Below are positions 51,932 through 60,492 of a stretch of 64,000 nucleotides of DNA, piece after piece (the first letter of the stretch is position 1; each line of letters begins with the position of its first letter). A model generated the notes under the pieces. It ran no database searches, was not told where the DNA came from, and saw only the letters and a program-made list of their open reading frames with translations. The stretch comes from CALODP01 sp942492055. GTDB taxonomy: Bacteria > Bacteroidota > Ignavibacteria > Ignavibacteriales > Melioribacteraceae. The position numbers and the translations under genes are program-made. Location of the stretch: contig CALODP010000004.1 in the NCBI GenBank assembly GCA_942492055.1, positions 1-64,000 on the forward strand, given 5' to 3'.

Positions 51932-53248
51932 ATGAAAATAAGAATAATGATCTCAAATCTGTGTCTCTTGTTATTGAGCCTTTCATTATTCGCTCAGGAT
52001 AATGGGAATATTAAATCCGATCTCGAACAATTTCTAGATGAAATACCGAATATCCGTTATGAAAAAATCGAGCATAGCTCATTATTTGATGTGGCATATG
52101 AGATTTACGTAAAACAACCTCTCGATCATAATAATCCGGATGGAAAGTATTTCGAACAACAAATATTTCTGCAACATTCCGGTAAAGATCTTCCTATGGT
52201 TGTAAGTCTCGAAGGTTACGACAGAGAGAATCATTGGTTGGAATTATCCAAAGTACTCAAAGGAAATCAAATTATTATTGAGCATCGCTATTTCGGTGAG
52301 TCAGTTCCCGATTCACTCGATTGGAAATATCTTACAATCAAACAATCTGCCGATGATCATCATAGTATCATTTCTCTCTTTAAAAAATTCTATACCGGTA
52401 AATGGATTTCCACCGGAATTAGCAAAGGGGGACAAACAACTATCTTTCATAAATACTTTTATCCCGAAGACGTTGACGTAGCCGTTCCATATGTTGCTCC
52501 GTTGAATTTCTCAGCTACCGAACCGAGAATTCATAAATTCCTGAATGAAGTCGGTTCCGAAGAATGCAGAAATAAGATTCTCGAAATGCAAAAGACATTA
52601 CTGAAAAGAAAAGGAGAAATTCTTCCTCTGTTCGAACATTATGCGGATACAAGCGAAACAAAGTATTCAATAGGGTTGGAGAAAGCTTACGAATATCTTG
52701 TATTGGAATATAGCTTCGCTTATTGGCAATGGAATACAAAATCATGCGATAGTATCCCCGCGTTTGATTCCGACCCGAAAGTACTTTTCGAGCATCTCGA
52801 TAATGTTAGCGGACTCGATTATCTCTCCGATGATGATATGGAAAAATATAAACCCTTCTTTTATCAGGCATATACCGAAATCGGATTCTATGATTACGAT
52901 ATTACTCCTTTCGAAGGATTATTAAAATACGCGGACGGATCTAACTCTGTCTTTTGGCAAGGAAAATTCGATTTTAACTTCAATACCGAATTGATGGAAG
53001 ATATCAATCAATGGGTTACAACAAAAGGGAATAATTTTATCTATATATATGGTGGAAACGATCCTTGGCAAGCTCCCGGAGTTGTGCTAAACGGAAAAAC
53101 AAATTCATTGAAAATGGTCTTGGAAAACGGCTCGCATGCCACAAGAATTCGCCATTTCTCAAATGAAGATAAAGAGAAAATCTTTTCGGCTCTTGAAACC
53201 TGGCTCGATGTAAAAATAGAGAGAGATTGCCTGGATAAAAAGAAATAA
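51932..53248 (+). CDS. Secreted S37-type prolyl (tri)peptidyl peptidase
   Basis: This 438-residue protein has a signal peptide (NLCLLLLSLSLFAQ) and an alpha/beta-hydrolase peptidase of the S28/S37 kind (PS-10 type): YVKQPLDHNNPDGKYFEQQIFLQH, ELSKVLKGNQIIIEHRYFGES, the nucleophile elbow GISKGGQT (S164), YGGNDPWQ (D377) and NGSHATRI (H402). PS-10 peptidases release N-terminal tripeptides after proline. It is 22 bp downstream of the hydroxyproline dehydratase-like gene, so the two probably share a transcript, and its products could feed that enzyme. The exported location is periplasm or outside. Confidence 0.87.
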   Translation: MKIRIMISNLCLLLLSLSLFAQDNGNIKSDLEQFLDEIPNIRYEKIEHSSLFDVAYEIYVKQPLDHNNPDGKYFEQQIFLQHSGKDLPMVVSLEGYDRENHWLELSKVLKGNQIIIEHRYFGESVPDSLDWKYLTIKQSADDHHSIISLFKKFYTGKWISTGISKGGQTTIFHKYFYPEDVDVAVPYVAPLNFSATEPRIHKFLNEVGSEECRNKILEMQKTLLKRKGEILPLFEHYADTSETKYSIGLEKAYEYLVLEYSFAYWQWNTKSCDSIPAFDSDPKVLFEHLDNVSGLDYLSDDDMEKYKPFFYQAYTEIGFYDYDITPFEGLLKYADGSNSVFWQGKFDFNFNTELMEDINQWVTTKGNNFIYIYGGNDPWQAPGVVLNGKTNSLKMVLENGSHATRIRHFSNEDKEKIFSALETWLDVKIERDCLDKKK

Positions 53249-53263
53249 ATGTCAGAATTTGTT

Positions 53264-53315
53264 TTCTATGGCTATTATTTATAAATCTGAAACATGTTGA
53301 ATAATAGCCATAGAA
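53264..53315. terminator. Long perfect hairpin after the S37 peptidase gene
   Basis: TTCTATGGCTATTATT (53264-53279) and its exact complement (53300-53315) form a 16-bp stem with a 20-nt loop. It begins 15 bp after the stop codon. The T-run is poor, but position and strength suggest a transcript end. Confidence 0.6.
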
Positions 53316-53420
53316 CCTTTGAAATAAAGAGAAAAAAAACTATCATAATAATTCTCTATAGGTCTTTAGATAAAAATAAATAGCTAAAATAACAACATTT
53401 CTCTTAAGATATAATATCCC

Positions 53421-53486
53421 GCACCTACAGCGCAGTATAAATATTATAATAGCGATAATCTACCGAGATAATGCACCTACGGCGCA
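53421..53486. repeat. Short direct repeat pair, GCACCTACRGCGCA
   Basis: GCACCTACAGCGCA (53421-53434) and GCACCTACGGCGCA (53473-53486) differ by one base and are 52 bp apart; the second sits in a near-palindrome (ATGC...GCAT). Nothing else but AT-rich sequence surrounds them. Confidence 0.6.
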
Positions 53487-53584
53487 TTAATAATTTTTAC
53501 TAGATATTTTCTTAGTAAATCTCTAACGTAACAATTCATATTGCAAAATCCATTTCACGAAAGTCTGTTGCCATCGGTTTTGGT

Positions 53585-53602
53585 CACTGAGCGTAGTCGA
53601 AG
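53585..53602. repeat. Fragment of the dispersed TCGAAG repeat
   Basis: CACTGAGCGTAGTCGAAG resembles the GAGCGGAGTCGAAG core of the element at 53788-53896. Short sequences of this kind are common between genes in Bacteroidota. Confidence 0.5.
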
Positions 53603-53787
53603 TTGGGTATCTCGGTAGGTAATGTATTTTAAAGTTGATGATATATCATTTCTTTTCTCTACCTATCCATACATAAACACAAGTGAATTAGATTAACAAA
53701 ATCCCTCATAAAAGTACTCATGTAAAACTAGGAACAAAAATACAATAGTGAAGAGTGCTTTAATCAGTCTTATTCAGTTAAAAGCAT

Positions 53788-53896
53788 GCTTACTGTCCAT
53801 GATTCGGCTTTGACGGGAGCGGAGTCGAAGTAAGCTTACTATTAAGTAGAATCCCTTTATTTTTCCCCTCGACTTCGCTCGGGGGACAGGCTATTT
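53788..53896 (+). repeat. Dispersed intergenic repeat, copy B
   Basis: The first 50 bp match 29335-29384 at 42 of 50 positions. The 3' part contains CCCCTCGACTTCGCTCGGGG (53865-53884), which recurs as its complement, with one difference, inside a coding sequence at 55015-55034. The remaining gene-free DNA between 53487 and 54203 shows no gene. Confidence 0.8.
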
Positions 53897-54203
53897 TGAT
53901 CGTATCGCAACTAAAAAGTTACAACCTAGTGCTAAGTTGACAGCATTGCAAGAGAATGGGGGTAGGGGGATGAGTATGGAATATAATATTATCTATTCAA
54001 AGAGTGAAATATTATACCTCCTGATCTATTTTGATTATGATATATCCTCCGTATCATATGTATATAATATGTCACATCCATTTTCCTTTAGTAAAATAAA
54101 ATGATTGAGTATTTCCTCCTAAAACATTAACTTCAAACGCGCTAATTGAGTTACTTGATTAGCCACTCATCGGAAATTTATTTAATCAATCTTAGGAGGT
54201 AAG

Positions 54204-55481
54204 ATGAAAAAAGTTTTGCTTCTGCTATTTTTTGCGCAAACTTTTCTATTTGCAGCTACGTCGATGTATTTTCGCGGCGAATTTAACGGTTGGGGTACAA
54301 CCGCAATGACAAAAAGATCTCTGGGAACCCCCTCATTTCTCGTAACTATCCAGGAAAACACTACAGGTCTTAGAAATTTCAAATTCGATTTGAACGGTGA
54401 TTGGGGAAATAATTGGGGGGTCAATGAAACAATATCTTTTGGATCTGTGAGAACGATTTATTTAAATCATCCAAATGACGTAAAGTATAATTCGGTCTCC
54501 GGCAAATATTACACTTTTATTATGAAGGATTGTGGAGAAACGGAAAATAGTGAAACTGTGGTTTTCGAAACTACTAATTCTCCCGTAACAATCTCTTCAG
54601 TTAACTCTACTCTTGATGGAAGCGGCGCGACTGTTGAAGTTGAGATATCCGCGGCCAAATCTCCCGAAGAGAGAGTTTATATTCGTTATACCAAAGACGG
54701 ATGGACAACTTCCACATTTGTGGAAATTACAAACTTCGGCGCTGGTACAATCGGTACGGGACTTATCCCTATTGAGGATCTGACCGGTGATGATGAAAAT
54801 AATACTTATTATGTTCTTACTACAGCTACAAATAGTATTAACCATTCCAATGCCGATATGCTTACGATAGACTATTCTAATAATAGCGGAACCAATTTTA
54901 CTCTTCCGGTTGAATTATCAGCTCTCACAGCCAAATCTGTCGAAGCCGGAATACTTCTTAATTGGAAAACAGCTACCGAAAAAAATAATTACGGATTTGA
55001 AATCGAAAGATTTACCCCGAGCGGAGTCGAGGGGCAATTATCTGCATGGAAAACTATCGGATTCGTAGAAGGGAATGGTAATAGTAACGCAGAGATATCT
55101 TATTCCTATATTGACAAAAATCCATCCGTAGGAAAGAATATTTATCGTCTGAAACAAATAGATTTCGACGGGAAATATGAATATTCAAAGGAAATTGAAG
55201 TTTTGAATAATATCTCTTCGGAATTCTCTTTGAAACAAAATTACCCGAATCCTTTTAATCCTACGACAAAGATTAATTTCTCGATAGGTCAAAAGTCTCA
55301 GGTAACTCTAAAGATATATAATATGCTTGGAGAAGAGATTACTACATTGGTAAATAGAAATCTTGAGGCCGGAAATCATTTCGTAAGCTTTAACGCCTCA
55401 AATCTTCCGAGTGGAACATATATCTGCTTAATGAAAGCCGGAAACTATACGGAATCTCGAAAACTGTTATTAATAAAATAA
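54204..55481 (+). CDS. Secreted T9SS-sorted protein with starch-binding-like N-domain
   Basis: This 425-residue protein has a signal peptide (VLLLLFFAQTFLFAA). The N-terminal ~90 residues (MYFRGEFNGWGTTAM, FKFDLNGDWGNNWG) resemble the small beta-sandwiches of CBM20/48 or SusE type that bind alpha-glucans. A second beta-sandwich (~115-225) resembles carbohydrate-binding modules (VYIRYTKDGWTTSTF). Next comes the common Ignavibacteria segment LPVELSALTAKSVEAGILLNWKTATEKNNYGFEIER and a T9SS type A domain (NYPNPFNPTTKINF ... SGTYICLMKAG). Between them RFTPSGVEGQLSAW is encoded by a copy of an intergenic repeat. No catalytic motif is visible. AGGAGGT precedes the start. It is a monocistronic gene flanked by hairpins. 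Confidence 0.8.
   Translation: MKKVLLLLFFAQTFLFAATSMYFRGEFNGWGTTAMTKRSLGTPSFLVTIQENTTGLRNFKFDLNGDWGNNWGVNETISFGSVRTIYLNHPNDVKYNSVSGKYYTFIMKDCGETENSETVVFETTNSPVTISSVNSTLDGSGATVEVEISAAKSPEERVYIRYTKDGWTTSTFVEITNFGAGTIGTGLIPIEDLTGDDENNTYYVLTTATNSINHSNADMLTIDYSNNSGTNFTLPVELSALTAKSVEAGILLNWKTATEKNNYGFEIERFTPSGVEGQLSAWKTIGFVEGNGNSNAEISYSYIDKNPSVGKNIYRLKQIDFDGKYEYSKEIEVLNNISSEFSLKQNYPNPFNPTTKINFSIGQKSQVTLKIYNMLGEEITTLVNRNLEAGNHFVSFNASNLPSGTYICLMKAGNYTESRKLLLIK
55015..55034 (-). repeat. Copy of the intergenic CCCCTCGACT-type repeat inside a coding sequence
   Basis: The complement of this 20-bp stretch is CCCCTCGACTCCGCTCGGGG, 19 of 20 identical to 53865-53884. It is in frame and encodes about TPSGVEGQ at a linker between two recognisable domains. 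Confidence 0.8.
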
Positions 55482-55494
55482 AACCTTTCTAATG

Positions 55495-55535
55495 ATCACT
55501 GATCTTTTGTGAGAGAATTCTCCGGGATCAGTGAT
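55495..55535 (+). terminator. Hairpin after the T9SS protein gene
   Basis: ATCACTGATC (55495-55504) pairs with GATCAGTGAT (55526-55535); the 21-nt loop holds the palindrome GAGAATTCTC. It begins 13 bp after the stop. The T-run is weak. Confidence 0.6.
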
Positions 55536-55670
55536 TATCATTAATCAACTCCATAAAAAAGCAACTGAAAATATTATTTGTGATATAATATTTATATGTA
55601 TAATTTTGCTACTTGCAAAAAGCATTATCAATAATCATACTAGTATTGTTAATCTCAAAAAACGGTAATT

Positions 55671-57518
55671 ATGAAAAAAATTATTCCTTTACTCCTAATT
55701 ATTGCCGGATTTATCTCCTGCGATTATGCTCCCACAGAAACTAATTTTCATGATATCAAAAGACATAAAAAAATGGATGAAGCTGTAATTTCCATTCATG
55801 ATACTGTTCGATTATCTCAAATGAGAGGAATAGTTGATATAATCCTCGATGGAGATTTGGAAGGGGAAAGAATATTAAGAGTTTCCGGAGAAGCCGGGGG
55901 AATTAAAGATTATTTGCGACATACCGGCAATAAAATCACCATAGATTCCGAAGAGTTTCCGGACGGGGTTTTTGATTTTCAAATTGAAATAGAATTCAAA
56001 ACATTTACCGGAAGTCTTGCTGATAGGAATAATAGGGAGTATTATAAGAAATCGTTTAACTGGAAAACCGAAATATATAATGGAGAATTTTCTATTCCTA
56101 AGATTTATTCTCATAGCTTTTGTAGTGATGGTATAAAATTAGTTTGGAATAAATATGTAGGAAAATTATTTCAGAAATATCTTATTAAGAATCCTGAGAC
56201 CGGGGAAGTTTATTATGAAATAAATAATATTGATCAGACCTCTGTTGTTGATTCTCTATATGGTGGAGAAAAAATTAATTATATAGTTGAGACATGGGTT
56301 GCCAATAAAAAATATGAAACTTCTGATTATTATGTAGATAAAAATTGGGGAGTCTATTTTTCTTGTACGGTAGATGAATATAATAATGTTCATATTAATT
56401 GGAGAAAGCCTAAATTCCATAAAGGAATAAAAAATTATAAAATTCTACGCTATAAGAATATTTATTATAATGAAATAGATGATACTATATTTACTTCCTC
56501 CTCTGTATATGATACTTCCTTTGTTGATAAGGGGTTTTCCGATGCTCCGAATTCAAAACTCTTAGGAAAAAAATATCAATATAAATTTATTGTAAATACA
56601 AAACATAATCATCAATTTTTAGCCGAAGAGTTTCGGAGTAACGATAATAGAATATCTTTTAAAAATCAGGAATTAGGTCGCCTATTCTACTCAAAGAATA
56701 ATGATTCTTTTTATTATATCGGTTCTAAGTACCTGACATTATTAGATGCGAAGACTTTTTCCGTGAAAAATCAAATTACATTTTCCAATAATTCTTCCGA
56801 TAAATATCTCATTATTAGTCCCAATGGTAAACATATTTATGTAAATGACAGGTATAATGGTGGTTTGATAAAAATAGACCCCAATACTCTGCAAACAATA
56901 AAATATGTTCGTTTTGGACGTTATGACGGAAAAGGGGACAAAAATTATTTTATGGGAAAAGTTACAAATGATGATATTCTTTATTTCTCTTTTACCGGAG
57001 AGAATAATAATGAAATAGTTCGTGTTGATCTGAAGAATGATAAATGGTGGAATATTGAATATATTCCTCAAAAACAAGCCTCTTTTGATATTAATTCAGA
57101 TGGCAGCATGATTGTTTTTAATAATAATCTATTCACTTTTGCCGATGGTAAATTTGAACTTATCAATGACATATTTCCCCGGAATTCTATCTTCATTAAT
57201 AATTATCTCTATGGAATAGATGATGGTTATCTGCGTAAATATGATCCAGTAAATTGCACTTCTTTATCACAAGTAAAAGTCACGGATTCCGATACAAAAG
57301 CTCAGTTATATTTTGATAATAGAGGGAATAATATCTCAATCTTGTTATATAATGGTTATTACTCAATTTATAATCCGGATAATTTTGCTTTACGTAAACG
57401 GTTCTCAGTGCATATTGATGATTGGGAATTTTTATTTGAGTTCCCCAGAATTACAGATTTATTCGTTTATGACGATATTATATCCTACAAAGATAAAATC
57501 TATAGAATGGAGTATTAA
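55671..57518 (+). CDS. Lipoprotein of unknown function with beta-propeller-like C-terminal half
   Basis: I do not recognise a family for this 615-residue protein. It starts with a lipoprotein signal (PLLLIIAGFISC, lipobox Cys at ~18). Residues ~40-330 look like three or four beta-sandwich (Ig/fibronectin-like) segments, e.g. GIKLVWNKYVGKLFQKYLI and VHINWRKPKFHKGIKNYKIL. From ~340 on, short repeated strands (YYIGSKYLTLLDAKTFSVKN, YLIISPNGKHIYVNDR, DINSDGSMIVFNNN) suggest a seven-bladed propeller of the YVTN/WD40 type. It overlaps the next gene by one base (TAATG), so they are co-translated. The membrane-anchored build suggests a cell-envelope role. Tyr/Asn/Lys content is high. Confidence 0.75.
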   Translation: MKKIIPLLLIIAGFISCDYAPTETNFHDIKRHKKMDEAVISIHDTVRLSQMRGIVDIILDGDLEGERILRVSGEAGGIKDYLRHTGNKITIDSEEFPDGVFDFQIEIEFKTFTGSLADRNNREYYKKSFNWKTEIYNGEFSIPKIYSHSFCSDGIKLVWNKYVGKLFQKYLIKNPETGEVYYEINNIDQTSVVDSLYGGEKINYIVETWVANKKYETSDYYVDKNWGVYFSCTVDEYNNVHINWRKPKFHKGIKNYKILRYKNIYYNEIDDTIFTSSSVYDTSFVDKGFSDAPNSKLLGKKYQYKFIVNTKHNHQFLAEEFRSNDNRISFKNQELGRLFYSKNNDSFYYIGSKYLTLLDAKTFSVKNQITFSNNSSDKYLIISPNGKHIYVNDRYNGGLIKIDPNTLQTIKYVRFGRYDGKGDKNYFMGKVTNDDILYFSFTGENNNEIVRVDLKNDKWWNIEYIPQKQASFDINSDGSMIVFNNNLFTFADGKFELINDIFPRNSIFINNYLYGIDDGYLRKYDPVNCTSLSQVKVTDSDTKAQLYFDNRGNNISILLYNGYYSIYNPDNFALRKRFSVHIDDWEFLFEFPRITDLFVYDDIISYKDKIYRMEY

Positions 57519-58252
57519 TGAAAAAAATTATTTTTTTCTTTATTTGTGGCGTTTCTCTTAATTTCGGTCAGGTTAAATTCTGTGCTTCTTTCGAGGGAAA
57601 TTATTTATTCTATAATGTTTCTGAATTTGAGAAGATAAATAAAGTTATTTGTGATCGCCTCTGTTTTGATTCAGGTTTCCCATTTGAAATTGAAGAGAAT
57701 TTTGATCATAGAATTTCATATTCATTTAAAATATCCAGAAATATATCTTCACCATTCAAGAATAACTTTCTTTATATTGGAGGAAATCTTTCTTTTCATT
57801 CCAATGCAAGTCGTGTGGCATATAGTGATTATTCCGGGCATGTTTATTATGATCAATTACTAAACTTTACTTCCTTTGGCGCTTTCTTATTAGGGAAACA
57901 GAAAAATTCTGATTTCTTTGGAATGGAAGTATTATTGATGATTAATTATGTAAGCTCGTCATATTCACATGAATCTTCAACTAAAATAATCAATTACACT
58001 GAGGAAGCTGATGAAATTGAATTCGTTTCCTCTTCTGCGGCTTTTGATTTTGCTTTCCGTCCATATTTCCTATGGAAAGATTTTCAAGTCGGTCTTAATT
58101 TCGCATATTCCATATATCTACCTTCCGAATTGAAGCTTAAGGATAGAGATGAGGGATATTTAACCAGAGACGGTAAAAAAGTAGAATTAAACCTTTCCGG
58201 GGCAAATATCGGTTTATTTCTCTCCTATAATTTTAATTTGGATGAAAACTGA
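57518..58252 (+). CDS. Probable outer-membrane beta-barrel protein, unknown function
   Basis: This 244-residue protein has a signal peptide (IIFFFICGVSLNFGQ). The body has alternating short amphipathic strands rich in aromatic residues (FLYIGGNLSFHSNASRVAYS, FGAFLLGKQKNSDFFGMEVLLMINYVSSS in pieces, FQVGLNFAYSIYLPSEL) and ends with NIGLFLSYNFNLDEN. This is the usual look of an 8- to 10-stranded outer-membrane barrel, although the very last residue is not aromatic. It shares the TAATG junction with the preceding lipoprotein gene, so the two products may form a pair. No named family is claimed. Confidence 0.65.
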   Translation: MKKIIFFFICGVSLNFGQVKFCASFEGNYLFYNVSEFEKINKVICDRLCFDSGFPFEIEENFDHRISYSFKISRNISSPFKNNFLYIGGNLSFHSNASRVAYSDYSGHVYYDQLLNFTSFGAFLLGKQKNSDFFGMEVLLMINYVSSSYSHESSTKIINYTEEADEIEFVSSSAAFDFAFRPYFLWKDFQVGLNFAYSIYLPSELKLKDRDEGYLTRDGKKVELNLSGANIGLFLSYNFNLDEN

Positions 58253-58326
58253 TGTTTTAGTTGATTTCTTTGTGTTGTTAAATCATGTATAATAATAATG
58301 TAATATTACTAAATTGGGCTTTTTAT

Positions 58327-59493
58327 ATGCGGAAATTTATTCTCATTTTATCTTTTTTTTATTGCGGAGCGATATTCTCTCAAAACATCCCTTCCGATTC
58401 ATTAATTACTACTTTCATGTATGATTTTGAAAATGCCATTAACTCCGGTGATTCTGCCTATTTTGTTAATCATTTTGATACTGATGAATTCAGAAAAATT
58501 GTTCGCGGAAACTATACAATTCCCGAAAATCAAAATAAAATATTTGAAGATGCTACAAATCTTGCTGCGGGGTTGGCAATTGCTATAAAAGCGGAAATTG
58601 CAAAAGAAGGGAATTATACATTTCTTAAATACTATACCGTCGGAGATACTATTAAAGCTATCTATCGCCTTCTTCTTGGAGATGGAAGATTGAATTATCA
58701 TAAATACGATATACTCTATTCCGACGAAAATGCCCGAATTGTCGATGTCTATTTCTATATTACCGGTGAATATGCTTCAAGATCTATCAGAAACGCTATT
58801 TTTCCGATTCTTCAAATCGATAATTCTTTAATTGGTAAAATAAATTATCTTACCAAGCTCATGATGGGGGATAGAAATAAATATATCGAAGGACTTACAA
58901 AAGTTAAGGAAATCAAGAATTGTATCGCTACAGGTGAATTTAAGAAGGGGATTGAGTTGTTTGAGTCCCTTCCCGATGAAATAAAGAATATGAAGTCTGC
59001 CAGAATATATCAAATAACCTTGACTACCAATTATTCCGATTCAATGGCTATTAAGGCGATAGAAGAATATTCTTCTCTTTTTCCTGATGATCCCTCATTG
59101 TCTCTTCTCCTGATAGATTATTATTTTCTGAAAAAGGATTACAAAAAATCATTGGAAAATGTTGATCTTCTTATCCGGCATCTTCCCGAAGATGGTCATT
59201 TGCATGTGATAAAAAGTAATTTATTGGTTCAATTGGGTGAAATAGAGAAAGCAGTTTACGAATTGGAGCAATCTATTGAAGTAGAACCATACTATACGAA
59301 CGGATATTACGAGAATCTCAATTATCTCATTACAGTTAAGAATTACCCGAAATTAGTTACTCTGCTATACAGATTTAAAGATTATCTCGGGCTTTATTAT
59401 ACTAAAGAGATGATGAAAAATGATCAGGGATTTTCCGAATTTATAAAATCGGAAGAATTCAAAAAAATCGATCCGAATTACTGGGAAGAATAG
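58327..59493 (+). CDS. Secreted TPR-repeat protein, unknown function
   Basis: This 388-residue protein starts MRKFILILSFFYCGAIFSQ, a signal peptide, which is why ATG 58327 is preferred over the upstream in-frame ATG at 58285. The first ~150 residues form an unrecognised domain (DSLITTFMYDFENAINSGDSAYFVNHFD). From ~200 on, helix pairs of the tetratricopeptide type appear (IATGEFKKGIELFESLPDEI, LLLIDYYFLKKDYKKSLENVDLLIRHLPEDG, KSNLLVQLGEIEKAVYELEQSIEVEP in pieces). TPR arrays bind other proteins. The gap of 75 bp to the preceding barrel gene leaves open whether they share a transcript. A hairpin follows. Confidence 0.75.
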   Translation: MRKFILILSFFYCGAIFSQNIPSDSLITTFMYDFENAINSGDSAYFVNHFDTDEFRKIVRGNYTIPENQNKIFEDATNLAAGLAIAIKAEIAKEGNYTFLKYYTVGDTIKAIYRLLLGDGRLNYHKYDILYSDENARIVDVYFYITGEYASRSIRNAIFPILQIDNSLIGKINYLTKLMMGDRNKYIEGLTKVKEIKNCIATGEFKKGIELFESLPDEIKNMKSARIYQITLTTNYSDSMAIKAIEEYSSLFPDDPSLSLLLIDYYFLKKDYKKSLENVDLLIRHLPEDGHLHVIKSNLLVQLGEIEKAVYELEQSIEVEPYYTNGYYENLNYLITVKNYPKLVTLLYRFKDYLGLYYTKEMMKNDQGFSEFIKSEEFKKIDPNYWEE

Positions 59494-59517
59494 ATATAGT
59501 TTATTTATCTTCTTAAT

Positions 59518-59549
59518 ATCGGGTTCCCATCTTAATGCGGGAATCCGAT
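59518..59549 (+). terminator. Hairpin terminator after the TPR gene
   Basis: ATCGGGTTCCC (59518-59528) pairs with GGGAATCCGAT (59539-59549) with one G-U pair and a 10-nt loop. It starts 25 bp after the stop; the following T-run is short. Confidence 0.7.
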
Positions 59550-60480
59550 TTGAAGATTTCTCCCATTTTTCGGGGTGAAAATTATTGCCCGATTTTATGG
59601 AACTTTTCACGCAAAACTCAATCCTCCCACAAAAGATCGATTTTATTCTGTTTGGAAGGATTATTCAATTTCCTGAAACGATATTCGCTAGCTACATTAA
59701 AGATCTGAATCTCTTTATCCGATATATTATGAGAATATGCAGTATTCGGCGATTTTATTCGATATTATTAATCTATTTTCAAAAATCAACTCACTTTTTT
59801 CCATGTTCCGGTCATTATTCCTAATATTTTTCCTCAGGATTTAATATTCATATCCGTTTTTCGATATTTCCCAGCTATTCTTTATTTACTCTTTTGGCTA
59901 AATGATTCTATAAAAGATGGAACGATATTCATTTGCTAATTAATCATTGCGCAAATATCGAAAGGAGATTTGAACTAACTAACGATTATTCGACATCAGA
60001 ATGGATTATTTTCCGGTTCTTAATGGAATCCTATTTCCAAATTCTCTGTTATTATCATTGGAACCGGGTTTCATATCATTATGTTGTAAAATATTAGTAA
60101 CTCTCATGAACTATTTCGGAATTATTCATGAACGGATATTGTTATGAAATCATGAGTGAGATGAACTATCAATTAGCGGGTATGGGGAAAAATATATTAC
60201 TGAGTATGTGAACTTATTGGAACTAATCTTTGAGTCATTATTGTTGGGAATTTTATAAGGAATCGGGAATATCTTTATGGATGTTATCAAAGATAGAATT
60301 TCACAACCGGTTTGAAGAGGAAACAGAAATATCTCATGAGAATAATGAACCGGGAATGGTAATTTGTTGTTATTCAAGAAAAGGACCGGTAAGTCATATT
60401 TGAGATATGTTAAGCGACTTAATTACACGATTACTCATAGTGTGGAATACATACAACTAATTAATAGCCTAACTAAATAA
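59550..60480. other. Gene-free AT-rich stretch of ~0.9 kb
   Basis: No credible gene is found on either strand. The left half is rich in TTCC/TCC and the right half in GGAA, TGAAC and TCATGA words, somewhat like the 21-bp arrays at 28.6-29.05 kb, and GAACTA recurs at 59972, 60108, 60163 and 60220. I could find no fixed period, so no array is claimed. The promoter of the next gene must lie near its right end. Confidence 0.4.
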
Positions 60481-60492
60481 GAGGGGTTGCTC

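Noticed and set aside
53264..53315. Terminal inverted repeats of an insertion sequence
   Set aside because: The 16-bp arms are only 20 bp apart, no transposase or target duplication is seen, and the position after a stop codon suits a transcript end.
59585..59824. 79-codon frame in the gene-free stretch
   Set aside because: No ribosome-binding site or recognisable domain; composition is that of random AT-rich sequence with Phe/Ile/Leu excess.
59550..60480. A second 21-bp repeat array
   Set aside because: GGAA/TGAAC words are frequent, but their distances (9, 16, 22, 24, 33, 47 and others) give no constant period.
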